From contig CBFCYE010000001.1 of the NCBI GenBank assembly GCA_965602225.1, positions 1-64,000 on the forward strand: a stretch of DNA of 64,000 bases, given 5' to 3'. Made by a program: the position numbers and the translations under genes. This DNA is from Tenderia sp965602225 (GTDB lineage: Bacteria; Pseudomonadota; Gammaproteobacteria; Tenderiales; Tenderiaceae). Positions 52,957 to 62,657 of the stretch are shown piece after piece; the first letter of the stretch is position 1, and every line of letters begins with the position of its first letter. The notes under the pieces were generated by a model that was given only the letters and a program-made list of their open reading frames with translations, searched no databases and was not told where the DNA came from.

Positions 52957-54039
52957 TTAGCCGTGACGCTTTTCAAAGTCGACCATCAGATCAACCAAGG
53001 CATCAACACCGGCCTCTGGCATAGCATTATAGATGCTGGCCCGCATCCCACCGACAGAACGATGCCCCTTCAAAGTTATTAGACCGCGCTCCGATGCTTC
53101 TTCCAGGAATACAGAATCCAGTTTGGCATCAGCAAGCGTGAACGGCACATTCATCCACGAGCGGCTTACTGGTGCAACCGGGTTGGCGTAGAAATCCGAA
53201 TTATCAATCGCTGCATACAGCTTGGCCGCCTTACGCTGATTGATCTCAGCCATGGCCGCCAGGCCGCCGTTCTTTTTCAGATAAGCGAACACCAACCCGG
53301 CCAGATACCAGGAATAGGTCGAAGGGGTGTTGTACATTGATTCATTTTCAACATGCACGGCGTAATCGAACATGGTCGGCGTACCGGCGATGGTTTGCCC
53401 GACCAGGTCCTCGCGTACGATCACCAAGGTCAAACCAGCCGGACCAATATTTTTCTGTGCCCCGGCGTAAATCAGACCAAATTGCGACACATCAATCGGA
53501 CGTGACAAAATAGTCGACGACATATCGGCCACCAGCGGCACATCACCTGTCACAGGGGTGTATGGAAATTCAACCCCACTAATGGTCTCATTTGGCGTGT
53601 AATGCACATAGGCTGCATCCGCATTTAGCCGCAAATCAGTCTGTGAAGGCGTGGTAGAAAAGTTTGATGCTTCAGTGGTGGCAGCTACATTGACCTTGCA
53701 ATAACGCTTGGCTTCTTCGATGGCCTTTTCCGACCAGGCACCGGTATTGATGTAGTCAGCACCAGCCTTACCACGCAACAGGTTCATCGGTATCATTGCA
53801 AACTGACTGCTGGCACCGCCCTGCAGAAACAGCACCTTGTAATTCGCAGGGATCGCCATCAGCTCGCGCAGATCAGCCTCGGCCTGGGTGGCAATTGACA
53901 TGTACTCCTTGCCGCGGTGGCTCATCTCCATCACCGACGTACCACAGCCCCGCCAATCCAACATCTCATCGCGGGCCTGTTTCAGCACAGCTTCAGGTAA
54001 CATCGCCGGACCGGCGCTGAAGTTAAACACTCTAGCCAT
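52957..54039 (-). CDS. serC: Phosphoserine aminotransferase
   Basis: A 360-residue PLP enzyme of serine (and pyridoxine) synthesis. FNFSAGPAMLPEAVL opens it, LFLQGGASSQFAMIPMNLL is near residue 70, and the Schiff-base lysine is in AGAQKNIGPAGLTL near 198. It follows gyrA by 17 bases and precedes pheA by 50 bases, as in Pseudomonas. Confidence 0.96.
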   Translation of the reverse strand: MARVFNFSAGPAMLPEAVLKQARDEMLDWRGCGTSVMEMSHRGKEYMSIATQAEADLRELMAIPANYKVLFLQGGASSQFAMIPMNLLRGKAGADYINTGAWSEKAIEEAKRYCKVNVAATTEASNFSTTPSQTDLRLNADAAYVHYTPNETISGVEFPYTPVTGDVPLVADMSSTILSRPIDVSQFGLIYAGAQKNIGPAGLTLVIVREDLVGQTIAGTPTMFDYAVHVENESMYNTPSTYSWYLAGLVFAYLKKNGGLAAMAEINQRKAAKLYAAIDNSDFYANPVAPVSRSWMNVPFTLADAKLDSVFLEEASERGLITLKGHRSVGGMRASIYNAMPEAGVDALVDLMVDFEKRHG

Positions 54040-54056
54040 CGTTTCTCTCGAAATTA

Positions 54057-56624
54057 TTAGTTGTCAGGCTGTTCTTCAACAGCGCTGTCATCGTCAGCTT
54101 CTACATCGACGATTTTTTCAACACCAATCAAATTTTCGCCTTTAGATAATTTGATCAGACGCACGCCCTGAGTGTTGCGACCCAAACAGGAAATCTCAGC
54201 CACACGAGTACGTACCAACGTACCATTGTCGCTGATCAGCATAATTTCATTATCACTAGTGACCTGAACCGCACCAACCACCGCACCATTACGTTCATTG
54301 GTCTGAATCGAGATAACACCCTGACCACCACGACCATGGGCTGGATAATCTTCGATCGCTGTACGCTTGCCGTAACCTTGCTCGGTGACAGTCAACACAT
54401 CACCGCCAGTCACATTGATCAGAGAGATAACTCGCTGGCCAGCGCCAAGTTTGACGCCTTTAACACCTCGGGCAGTACGTCCCATCGAGCGGACATCTTT
54501 TTCATTAAAACGGATCGCCTTACCGGCACTGGTCAACAGCATGACATCGTTATCACCATTGGTAATATCAACACCCACCAAACAATCATCGCCCAACAGA
54601 TCTAGGGCAATAATGCCGTTGGCACGTGGGCGAGAGAAATCCTTCAACGGTGTTTTCTTGACGATGCCGGTGCTGGTAGCCATGAAGACAAACTTACCCT
54701 CTTCATATTCACGCACTGGCAGCACTGCATTGATGCGCTCACCCTCTTCCAATGGCAGCAGATTTACAATTGGTTTACCGCGCGCGGTGCGACCCGCCTG
54801 TGGCAGCTCATAAACCTTCTTCCAGTACAATTTACCGCGACTGGAGAAACACAAAATCGTATCGTGGGTATTGGCGATAAACAGCTTATCGATAAAATCT
54901 TCGTCTTTTACATTGGCCGCTGACTTGCCCTTACCACCACGTTTCTGCGCCTGGTAGATAGTCAACGATTGTGATTTCACATAACCGGCATGCGACAAGG
55001 TAACAACCACATTTTCCTCTGTAATCATGTCTTCCAGAGAGAGGTTGATACGACTTTGCAGAATTTCACTGCGACGTTCGTCGCTATATTCATCCAGGAT
55101 CTCGACCAACTCGTCACGAATCACCTGCATCAGGCGACCAGGGTTTGAAAGAATATCGAGCAGATCAGCAATACGTTCAAGGATCTCTTTGAACTCGGCT
55201 GTAATCTTGTCCTGCTCCAGCCCAGTCAAACGATGCAGACGCAGTTCCAGGATTGCCTGGGCCTGGGTGTCGGACAAACGGTAACCGCCATCCACCATGC
55301 CAAACTCGGCAGCCAGACCTTCTGGACGAGACATATCGGTATCAGCGCGTTCCAACATGCCACTCACGACACCCAGCTGCCAAACCTTGCCCATCAAACC
55401 GGCCTTGGCTTCTGCCGGGCTGGCTGAGGCCTTGATCAGGGCAATCACTTCATCGATATTGGCCAGCGATACCGCCAGACCTTCTAAAATGTGGCCACGC
55501 TCGCGTGCCTTGCGCAGATCAAAAATGGTGCGACGTGTTACCACCTCACGGCGATGACGAATGAAGGCTGCCAACATCTGCTTCAGGTTGAGCAGTTTAG
55601 GCTGGCCATCCACCAGGGCGACCATATTGATGCCAAAGACATTTTCAAGCTGGGTGTAGCGGTAGAGATTGTTCAACACCACCTCACCCACTTCACCACG
55701 GCGCAATTCGATCACCATACGCATGCCATCTTTGTCAGACTCGTCGCGCAGCTCGGTAATGCCTTCAACCTTTTTCTCTTTAACCAGCTCTGCGATCTTT
55801 TCCAGCAGATTGGCTTTATTCACCTGATATGGCAATTCGGTGATGATGATGGTTTGTTTGTCCTTGACCTCATCGATTTCAATTTCACTGCGGGCACGCA
55901 GATAGATACGACCACGACCGGTGTAATAGGCCTCCTGAATACCACTGGCACCATTAATAAAGGCAGCCGTGGGAAAATCAGGGCCAGGCACATATTCCAT
56001 CAGGCCGGCGATATCGAGATCAGGATTGTCTACCAGGGCGATACAGGCGTTGACTATTTCGGTAAGGTTGTGCGGCGGGATATTGGTGGCCAGACCCACC
56101 GCGATACCGGCAGAGCCGTTGATCAGCAGATTAGGCAGCCGGGTTGGGAAGACCGCCGGTTCATGTTCCGATTCATCATAGTTGGGGACAAAGTCGACTG
56201 TCTCTTTTTCAAGATCGGCCATCAACTCATGGGCAATCTTGGCCATGCGCACTTCGGTGTAACGCATAGCCGCGGCAGAGTCACCATCGACAGAACCGAA
56301 GTTACCCTGGCCATCCACCAGCATGTAACGCATCGAAAACGGCTGCGCCATACGCACGATGGTGTCGTAGACAGCAGAATCACCATGCGGATGATATTTA
56401 CCGATAACGTCACCGACCACACGGGCAGACTTTTTATAAGGTTTGTTCCAGTCGTTACCCAATACGCTCATGGCGTAGAGTACGCGACGGTGAACTGGTT
56501 TCAGACCATCTCGAACATCTGGTAGAGCACGTCCCACGATTACACTCATGGCGTACTCCATGTACGACTGCTTCATCTCCTCCTCGATGCTAATCGGGAG
56601 GACTTCTAGAGCAAAATCAACCAT
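54057..56624 (-). CDS. gyrA: DNA gyrase subunit A
   Basis: An 855-residue type II topoisomerase subunit. The breakage-reunion domain carries YHPHGDSAVYDTIVRMAQ, with the serine and aspartate positions linked to quinolone sensitivity unchanged from the susceptible E. coli sequence. The catalytic tyrosine lies in AAMRYTEVRM. The C-terminal part is the beta-pinwheel with the GyrA box QKRGGKG. The ATG at 56624 is the start. Length is close to E. coli GyrA (875). Confidence 0.97.
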   Translation of the reverse strand: MVDFALEVLPISIEEEMKQSYMEYAMSVIVGRALPDVRDGLKPVHRRVLYAMSVLGNDWNKPYKKSARVVGDVIGKYHPHGDSAVYDTIVRMAQPFSMRYMLVDGQGNFGSVDGDSAAAMRYTEVRMAKIAHELMADLEKETVDFVPNYDESEHEPAVFPTRLPNLLINGSAGIAVGLATNIPPHNLTEIVNACIALVDNPDLDIAGLMEYVPGPDFPTAAFINGASGIQEAYYTGRGRIYLRARSEIEIDEVKDKQTIIITELPYQVNKANLLEKIAELVKEKKVEGITELRDESDKDGMRMVIELRRGEVGEVVLNNLYRYTQLENVFGINMVALVDGQPKLLNLKQMLAAFIRHRREVVTRRTIFDLRKARERGHILEGLAVSLANIDEVIALIKASASPAEAKAGLMGKVWQLGVVSGMLERADTDMSRPEGLAAEFGMVDGGYRLSDTQAQAILELRLHRLTGLEQDKITAEFKEILERIADLLDILSNPGRLMQVIRDELVEILDEYSDERRSEILQSRINLSLEDMITEENVVVTLSHAGYVKSQSLTIYQAQKRGGKGKSAANVKDEDFIDKLFIANTHDTILCFSSRGKLYWKKVYELPQAGRTARGKPIVNLLPLEEGERINAVLPVREYEEGKFVFMATSTGIVKKTPLKDFSRPRANGIIALDLLGDDCLVGVDITNGDNDVMLLTSAGKAIRFNEKDVRSMGRTARGVKGVKLGAGQRVISLINVTGGDVLTVTEQGYGKRTAIEDYPAHGRGGQGVISIQTNERNGAVVGAVQVTSDNEIMLISDNGTLVRTRVAEISCLGRNTQGVRLIKLSKGENLIGVEKIVDVEADDDSAVEEQPDN

Positions 56625-56709
56625 GGATTATCTTACTGCCTTTATTTTCTTAAACCGCTTTATCTGCAACTCAACCAAACTAGCCACCGGTTGGCCACAA
56701 GCCCTCTTA

Positions 56710-56739
56710 TAATAAGGAGCAAATCTTAGCACACTCCAA
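56710..56739 (-). promoter_or_regulatory. Possible sigma-70 promoter of gyrA
   Basis: On the minus strand TTGGAG (56734-56739) and TTATTA (56710-56715) are separated by 18 bases, about 80 bases upstream of the gyrA ATG. Both hexamers depart from the consensus. This is a pattern reading only; a second box, TATAAG, overlaps the same area. Confidence 0.35.
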
Positions 56740-56780
56740 TCGCCCCAGGCACCCTTTTATAGGCCTAAGCTATTGTAAAA

Positions 56781-57827
56781 CTAGCCATTCATCATTTCCA
56801 TCATCTTCGCCGCTGTCGGCGCCATGACAACACCCTTTTCGGTGACAATCGCATCCACCAACTCTGCCGGAGTGACATCAAAAGACGGGTTCCAGGCATG
56901 AGCCGCATCTGGGGCAATCCGGGTGCCCGCCAGACTCAACACCTCATCCTGAGGCCGCTCCTCAATCGGTATTTGATCACCAGAAGCAATGGCCATATCA
57001 ACAGTCGAGGTTGGCGCCACCACCATAAACTTGACGCCATGATGACGGGCGTTAACCGCCAGTGAATAGGTGCCGATCTTATTGGCCACATCGCCATTGG
57101 CTGCAATCCGGTCAGAACCCACAATCACCCATTTAACCTTGCCCTGCTGCATCAGGGTGGCGGCTGCACTGTCGGCAATCAGGGTCACAGGGATATTGTC
57201 CTCTACCATCTCCCAGGCAGTCAGACGCGCACCCTGCAACCAGGGCCGGGTTTCATCGGCAAACACATGCTTGACCTTGCCCGCGGCAAAGGCGGCACGG
57301 ATAACCCCCAGAGCAGTCCCCACACCGCCGGTAGCCAGGGCACCGGCATTGCAATGGGTCAGGACAGCACAAGGGCCATCGATCAAACCTGCACCCAGCT
57401 CGCCCATACAACGGTTGGCAGCAACATCCTCGGCATGAATCAGCTTGGCTTCGGCCAGCAGGCATTCAACCGGGTTAGCCTCAATCCCAGCCAGCCTTGC
57501 CTTCATTCTATCCAGGGCCCAGAACAGGTTGACTGCGGTTGGCCGAGATTCAGCCAGCAGCTTGAAGTCTTCTTCAATCAGATTCATCCAGTGCTCAGCC
57601 GACTCGTCATAACGAGCCTGTGCCGCCAGCACCACGCCATAGGCCGCCGCAATACCGATAGCCGGCGCACCGCGAACAACCATGTCACGTATTGCCTGGG
57701 CCACACCCAAGGCATCAGAAAATGTGATCCATTGTTCCAGGCGTGGCAACAGACGCTGATCCAGCAGTCTAAGCCCACCACTGCTCCACTCAACCGCCCT
57801 GATCTTGTCATAATCCTGGATCGACAT
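56781..57827 (-). CDS. mtnA: S-methyl-5-thioribose-1-phosphate isomerase
   Basis: A 348-residue enzyme of the methionine salvage pathway. RDMVVRGAPAIGIAAAYG binds substrate, LTHCNAGALATGG has the catalytic cysteine, and VGSDRIAANGDVANKIGTY carries the catalytic aspartate. It faces gyrA upstream on the same strand and is divergent from the OmpA-type gene. mtaD follows on the opposite strand, so the two salvage genes are neighbours but not in one operon. Confidence 0.95.
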   Translation of the reverse strand: MSIQDYDKIRAVEWSSGGLRLLDQRLLPRLEQWITFSDALGVAQAIRDMVVRGAPAIGIAAAYGVVLAAQARYDESAEHWMNLIEEDFKLLAESRPTAVNLFWALDRMKARLAGIEANPVECLLAEAKLIHAEDVAANRCMGELGAGLIDGPCAVLTHCNAGALATGGVGTALGVIRAAFAAGKVKHVFADETRPWLQGARLTAWEMVEDNIPVTLIADSAAATLMQQGKVKWVIVGSDRIAANGDVANKIGTYSLAVNARHHGVKFMVVAPTSTVDMAIASGDQIPIEERPQDEVLSLAGTRIAPDAAHAWNPSFDVTPAELVDAIVTEKGVVMAPTAAKMMEMMNG

Positions 57828-57951
57828 GTTGCTAACTCCGGCAAAAAATAGGCATGATACCTACTAATCCAGTTCAGGCAAATCATCTGTTTAACTGTTA
57901 TGCAGTTTCAGCCGATAATCCATAAAAGGACTTGAAATACCGGTGGACACC

Positions 57952-58461
57952 ATGACCAAAAAGATCATTATGCAATTTGTTTTCAGCGCCGCTATGGCAC
58001 TTTCCTCACATTGCGCCATTGCCGCCACACCAGGACTCTGGGATGGTCCTGCAGCGACACCTCAAGAAACCCTTCGTGTCCCCGGCAATGATTTACAAGA
58101 CGGCAGCTTTGAATATGTTTCCCTCAGCCCGGTTTACTTTGACACCGACAAGGCCACTCTAACTCGCGACGGACAAAAGGCCCTGGATGCAGCAAGCGAA
58201 TATCTGCTTAAACACGACAATATCAAACGCATTCTGGTCGATGGCCATACCGATGAAAAAGGCAGCATCAGTTACAATGACAAACTCTCTGACCGTCGCG
58301 CCAACATCGTTCGCAACTACCTAACCATTAAGGGTATCGATCCAAATCTGATCAATCTTGCCGGCATGGGCGAACACAAACCCGTCGATCAAAACTGGAC
58401 CCGTGACGGCCGACAACGCAATCGTCACGTTTCAATCTACGCCCTGCACTGGTATCACTAA
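57952..58461 (+). CDS. OmpA-family outer-membrane or periplasmic protein
   Basis: A protein of about 169 residues, with an N-terminal signal peptide (KIIMQFVFSAAMALSSHCAIA) and a C-terminal OmpA domain (SPVYFDTDKATLTRDGQKALDAA, VDGHTDEKGS, LSDRRANIVRNYL). The domain binds peptidoglycan. A GGTGG lies 5 bases before ATG 57952; a GTG at 57943 is an alternative start. It is not a lipoprotein, as no lipobox cysteine follows the signal. It shares the upstream region with mtnA. Confidence 0.88.
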   Translation: MTKKIIMQFVFSAAMALSSHCAIAATPGLWDGPAATPQETLRVPGNDLQDGSFEYVSLSPVYFDTDKATLTRDGQKALDAASEYLLKHDNIKRILVDGHTDEKGSISYNDKLSDRRANIVRNYLTIKGIDPNLINLAGMGEHKPVDQNWTRDGRQRNRHVSIYALHWYH

Positions 58462-58529
58462 GCCCGCTCTCAACACCAACGCAGACATCGTTTATACTGC
58501 CAGCCTCATCAAACCGGGGCAGCAAACCT

Positions 58530-59864
58530 ATGCAACAAATCGACACGCTGATTCACGCAGGCTGGATTATTCCCGTAGCACCCGAAGATACCTGGCATAA
58601 GGATCACTGCCTTGCCATTCATGATGGCAAAATTATCGACCTGCTGCCCAGGCATGAAGCGCTGCAAAAATATCAGCCCGATGTCTTTCATCAACTTGAT
58701 CAACACGCTCTGATCCCCGGACTTATCAACAGCCACACCCATGCCGCCATGTCACTATTCCGAGGACTGGCCGATGACCTGCCGTTGATGGAATGGTTGA
58801 ACGGCCATATCTGGCCCGCTGAAGCCACCTGGGTCAGCCCGGAATTTGTCCACGACGGCACTCGCCTGGCGGTGGCTGAGATGTTGCGCGGCGGCACCAC
58901 CTGCTTCAACGACATGTATTTCTTTCCTGACGAAACAGCAAGGGTTGCTGCTGAAGCAAATATGCGCGCCACGGTTGGCATGATAGTCATCGACTTCCCC
59001 ACTGTTTGGGCTGCCAACGCAGAGGAATACATCCACAAGGGGCTTGAGCTGCATGACCAATATCGCAACCACCCACTGATCAAAACAGCCTTTGCGCCGC
59101 ACGCACCCTACACCGTCTCAGATGAACCTCTGACAAAACTCCAAATGCTGGCCGAGGAGCTTGACCTGCCGATTCACATGCACGTTCATGAAACCGCAGA
59201 TGAGATTGGCGGCAGCATGGAACACCACCAACTCAGACCGCTGCAACGACTGGAAGGTCTGGGCTTGCTGACACCAAGATTGCTGGCCGTTCATATGACT
59301 CAGCTCAGCGATGCCGAAATCAGCTTGCTCGCCAAGACAGGTTGCCATGCTATTCATTGCCCAGAGTCAAACCTTAAACTCGCCAGCGGTTTCTGCCCGG
59401 TCGATAAACTGCTAAAGGCCGGAATCAACGTCGCCCTGGGCACCGATGGCGCTGCCAGCAACAACGACCTGGATATGTTTGGCGAGATGCGCAGCGCCGC
59501 CCTGCTGGCCAAGGCGGTGGCCGGTGACGCCAGCGCCGTACCTGCGGCAACTGCCCTGAGCATGGCCACCATCAATGGTGCCAAGGCACTTGGTATCAAT
59601 GACAAAACCGGAACACTGGAAATTGGTAAGGCGGCGGACTTGGTCGCTGTAAATCTCGGTTCAATCGACAGTCAGCCCATCTACAACCCCATCTCACAAC
59701 TGGTCTACGCGACTGGTCGTGACAAGGTCAGCGATGTTTGGGTAGCCGGTAAACACGTAGTCAAGGATGCTACACTCACCACCATGGACGAAGGCATTAT
59801 TCGACAGAAAGCCATCGAATGGGGCAAAAAAATCATGGCTGCCGATCAGAAGCAGCAAGACTGA
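58530..59864 (+). CDS. mtaD: 5-methylthioadenosine/S-adenosylhomocysteine deaminase (TRZ/ATZ family)
   Basis: A 444-residue amidohydrolase. INSHTHAAMSLFRGLADD near residue 68 and MHVHETADEIGGS near 225 bind the metal, HMTQLSD and LGTDGAASNNDLDM near 300 complete the site. It deaminates MTA or SAH; in Pseudomonas the orthologue next to ubiG has this role. mtnA is close by on the other strand. mtnP is not visible, so salvage may run through methylthioinosine. Confidence 0.92.
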   Translation: MQQIDTLIHAGWIIPVAPEDTWHKDHCLAIHDGKIIDLLPRHEALQKYQPDVFHQLDQHALIPGLINSHTHAAMSLFRGLADDLPLMEWLNGHIWPAEATWVSPEFVHDGTRLAVAEMLRGGTTCFNDMYFFPDETARVAAEANMRATVGMIVIDFPTVWAANAEEYIHKGLELHDQYRNHPLIKTAFAPHAPYTVSDEPLTKLQMLAEELDLPIHMHVHETADEIGGSMEHHQLRPLQRLEGLGLLTPRLLAVHMTQLSDAEISLLAKTGCHAIHCPESNLKLASGFCPVDKLLKAGINVALGTDGAASNNDLDMFGEMRSAALLAKAVAGDASAVPAATALSMATINGAKALGINDKTGTLEIGKAADLVAVNLGSIDSQPIYNPISQLVYATGRDKVSDVWVAGKHVVKDATLTTMDEGIIRQKAIEWGKKIMAADQKQQD

Positions 59865-59883
59865 TATTGATTAGGGAACAACA

Positions 59884-60594
59884 ATGAACAGCACCGCAAA
59901 TATCGACCCGGCAGAAGTCAGTAAATTCGAAAAACTGGCCTCGCGCTGGTGGGATCAAAACAGTGAATTCAAACCCCTGCATGAGATCAACCCACTGCGT
60001 CTAAACTATATAAACCAACGCGCTGCGTTGACGGGCAAAAAGGTAGCTGACATCGGCTGCGGCGGCGGAATTTTGTCTGAAAGCATGGCCAAGCGTGGCG
60101 CAATCGTCACCGGTATCGATGCCGGCAAGGCACCGCTGACTGTGGCAAAACTACATGCCCTTGAAGCCAATGTGAAGCTCGACTACATACACACCACCGC
60201 CGAGGCCCTGGCAGCAGAAATGCCGGCAGAATTTGAAGTTGTCACCTGCATGGAAATGCTCGAACACGTACCTGACCCCAGTTCGGTGATCCAAGCCTGC
60301 GCCGACCTGGCCCAGCCAGGGGCGGAGCTGTTTTTTTCCACCATCAATCGCAACCCCAAGGCCTACGCCTTTGCCGTCGTTGGTGCTGAATACCTGCTCA
60401 ACATGTTGCCCAAGGGCACCCATGACTACGCCAAGTTCATCCGCCCTTCAGAACTGGGCCAATGGTTGCGCGCTGCCGGGCTGGAACTGGTTGATATCAG
60501 CGGCATGAGCTACAACCCTCTCACCCGCCAATACAAGCTCGGCAAGGACATCGACGTCAATTATCTGGTGCATGCCAGAAAACCTGCCAACTAG
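59884..60594 (+). CDS. ubiG: Ubiquinone biosynthesis O-methyltransferase
   Basis: A 236-residue SAM enzyme. ADIGCGGGILSESMAKRGA is the SAM site, VTCMEMLEHVPDP follows, and FFSTINRNPKAY is near residue 160. ASRWWDQNSEFKPLHEINPLR at the start is the UbiG N-terminus. It performs both O-methylations in ubiquinone synthesis. It follows mtaD by 19 bases, as in Pseudomonas. Confidence 0.96.
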   Translation: MNSTANIDPAEVSKFEKLASRWWDQNSEFKPLHEINPLRLNYINQRAALTGKKVADIGCGGGILSESMAKRGAIVTGIDAGKAPLTVAKLHALEANVKLDYIHTTAEALAAEMPAEFEVVTCMEMLEHVPDPSSVIQACADLAQPGAELFFSTINRNPKAYAFAVVGAEYLLNMLPKGTHDYAKFIRPSELGQWLRAAGLELVDISGMSYNPLTRQYKLGKDIDVNYLVHARKPAN

Positions 60595-60668
60595 CCCAAA
60601 AAATCAATTTAAAAAGTTAATAAAACAGCCAGTTACGCCGATAGATTTGTCATAACTTATAACTTGAT

Positions 60669-61367
60669 ATGAATAAGGATTTTCAAAAGGTGCGTACTGT
60701 ATTATTTGATCTGGATGGAACACTGGCCGATACCGCCCCGGATCTGGCCGACGCCCTCAATGGTGTACGCGATCATCGCGGCCTCGCACCACTGTCCTTC
60801 GATGTGATTCGCCCTATCGTCTCCCATGGTGCTGACGCACTCATCTATCTCAGCTTTGAACTTTCACCTGAAGATGATGGCTATACAGAAATCCGTGAAG
60901 ACCTGCTCGATATCTATCTCAATAATATCGCCAACAAAACCCGCCTGTTTCCCGGCATGGACGAGGTTCTGGAAACAATCGAAAGTAGTGGTAGAAACTG
61001 GGGAATCGTCACCAATAAACCCAGCTGGCTGACCGAGCCACTACTAAAAGCCCTAAACCTTCATGAGCGCGCCGCCTGCATTGTTTCCGGTGACACCACC
61101 TCAAAACGCAAACCTGATCCCGAACCGATGTTTTTTGCCAGCAATTTGGTGGGCTCACACTGCCACCAGTGCCTGTACGTAGGCGATGCTGAGCGCGATA
61201 TCGAAGCCGGCCGCCGCGCAGGCATGAAAACGCTGACGGCATTATTTGGCTATATCGATGACCATGACCGTCCCGAGACATGGGGTGCCGATGGCATGAT
61301 CAACCAACCCGGTGAAATTCTCGACTGGCTACATGGTCAACCAACCAATGAAAACAACAAGGTATAA
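60669..61367 (+). CDS. gph: HAD phosphatase, Gph/MupP type
   Basis: A 232-residue HAD hydrolase. VLFDLDGTLADTAPDLADAL is motif I with the nucleophilic aspartate, VTNKP is motif II, SKRKPDPEPMFFA carries the motif III lysine and GDAERDIEAGRRAGM is motif IV. In E. coli Gph removes phosphoglycolate; the Pseudomonas gene at this position after ubiG is mupP, an N-acetylmuramate-6-phosphate phosphatase. Which of the two applies cannot be decided from the sequence. Confidence 0.9.
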   Translation: MNKDFQKVRTVLFDLDGTLADTAPDLADALNGVRDHRGLAPLSFDVIRPIVSHGADALIYLSFELSPEDDGYTEIREDLLDIYLNNIANKTRLFPGMDEVLETIESSGRNWGIVTNKPSWLTEPLLKALNLHERAACIVSGDTTSKRKPDPEPMFFASNLVGSHCHQCLYVGDAERDIEAGRRAGMKTLTALFGYIDDHDRPETWGADGMINQPGEILDWLHGQPTNENNKV

Positions 61368-61370
61368 GCT

Positions 61371-62558
61371 ATGACTGAGAATGCCATCATTGCAGTTATT
61401 CTTCTGATTAGCATCATTGCTACTGCCCTGGGCTATGTCATATCAGCACTCAAGTCGCGTCATAGAATTGATGACTTAAAACAGAAATATGCTGACCTCA
61501 ACGACAAGCTGGATAGTCAGAAAACAAACACCTCAGAAAAATTCTCCAGCGTTGAAAAAATGCGCGAAGGCCTGGAAAGCAGCCTTTCAACATTGATCAG
61601 CGACGAAGCTGAAACCCCTGCCGACTTGTCTGACAAGGATAGGTTTGTTGAAACCCTGCTCACCCCCCTGCAAGACTCACTCCGCAGCGCAGATCGACAG
61701 GCCAAGCGAGTGATTAGCGAAGGCCAAAAAGTACAACAACAAATCCAGAAACAGCTGGACATCCTCCATGCGCCACAACAACTTGGCCGTGGCGATGTAA
61801 AAGAAATAGCCAAGGCCCTGGGCGACGATGAAACACGCAGTCTCTGGGGTATTCAGACCTTAAAGACACTGCTTGAGCTAACTTTTATGACCGATCACTA
61901 CCGCATGAGCGGATCTGATCCTGATCCCGAGGACAAAAACCAACACAATCGGCCTTGCCTAATCAAACTACCAAATAACACTACGATAGCCATTGCCCCT
62001 AACGCGCCACTCGAAGCCTATGTCAACATCTGCCAGGCACCGGATGCAACGGTCAGGGCTTGGCATCTGGAGACTCATGCCCGCAAGTTGCGTGATCGCA
62101 TCATGGAAATGAGCAGCCGTACCTTCACCGCGCAATATGAGGTGCAGCCATCAACACAAATTCTTATGATTTTGAACGACCACTACCTGGCCACAGCACT
62201 CGAAATCGACAATGACCTGCTTCATCTAGCTCAAAAGAATAATTTGATTCTAGCCACACCGACTGATCTATTTAACCTGCTGCAAACTGTTTCATTCGGC
62301 TGGCGTCAACAGGAGTTTGCCGCGGATGCCAAAAAAATCCGTGAAACAGGCATACATCTCTACAAACGTTTTGGCACATTCATCAAGCTAATTGCTGAGC
62401 TCGGCTCTGAACTCAGCGGCGTACTCAACAGCTACAATCGTGCAGTATCAGTATTTGGCACAACGGCAGCAGAGGCTGAAAAGAGAATGCAGGATGGAGC
62501 AGAAATCGGCAGTCCTTTTCAGGATGAAACGCAAGACAAAAAAAGCGCCTCGCTCTAA
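61371..62558 (+). CDS. rmuC: DNA recombination protein RmuC family
   Basis: A 395-residue protein. One membrane helix at residues 6-26 (IIAVILLISIIATALGYVI) is followed by a long coiled coil and a RmuC nuclease-like core with QTLKTLLELTFM, HARKLRDRIMEMSSRTF, and a tail region TGIHLYKRFGTFIKLIAELGSEL. RmuC limits inversions at short repeats. The family is broad, and this member is distant from the E. coli protein (475 residues). It starts 3 bases after gph. Confidence 0.82.
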   Translation: MTENAIIAVILLISIIATALGYVISALKSRHRIDDLKQKYADLNDKLDSQKTNTSEKFSSVEKMREGLESSLSTLISDEAETPADLSDKDRFVETLLTPLQDSLRSADRQAKRVISEGQKVQQQIQKQLDILHAPQQLGRGDVKEIAKALGDDETRSLWGIQTLKTLLELTFMTDHYRMSGSDPDPEDKNQHNRPCLIKLPNNTTIAIAPNAPLEAYVNICQAPDATVRAWHLETHARKLRDRIMEMSSRTFTAQYEVQPSTQILMILNDHYLATALEIDNDLLHLAQKNNLILATPTDLFNLLQTVSFGWRQQEFAADAKKIRETGIHLYKRFGTFIKLIAELGSELSGVLNSYNRAVSVFGTTAAEAEKRMQDGAEIGSPFQDETQDKKSASL

Positions 62559-62657
62559 ATTAATAGTCCTCATAAATATGGGGACATTGAAAACTCGCAA
62601 GCCGACGCCGACTTCGGTATCCTATACCCCCTTTCCGCAGTACAGCTAAACATCAGC

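Noticed and set aside
55491..56525. Long plus-strand frame (344 codons) opposite gyrA
   Set aside because: It is an antisense shadow of gyrA with low-complexity composition and no family features.
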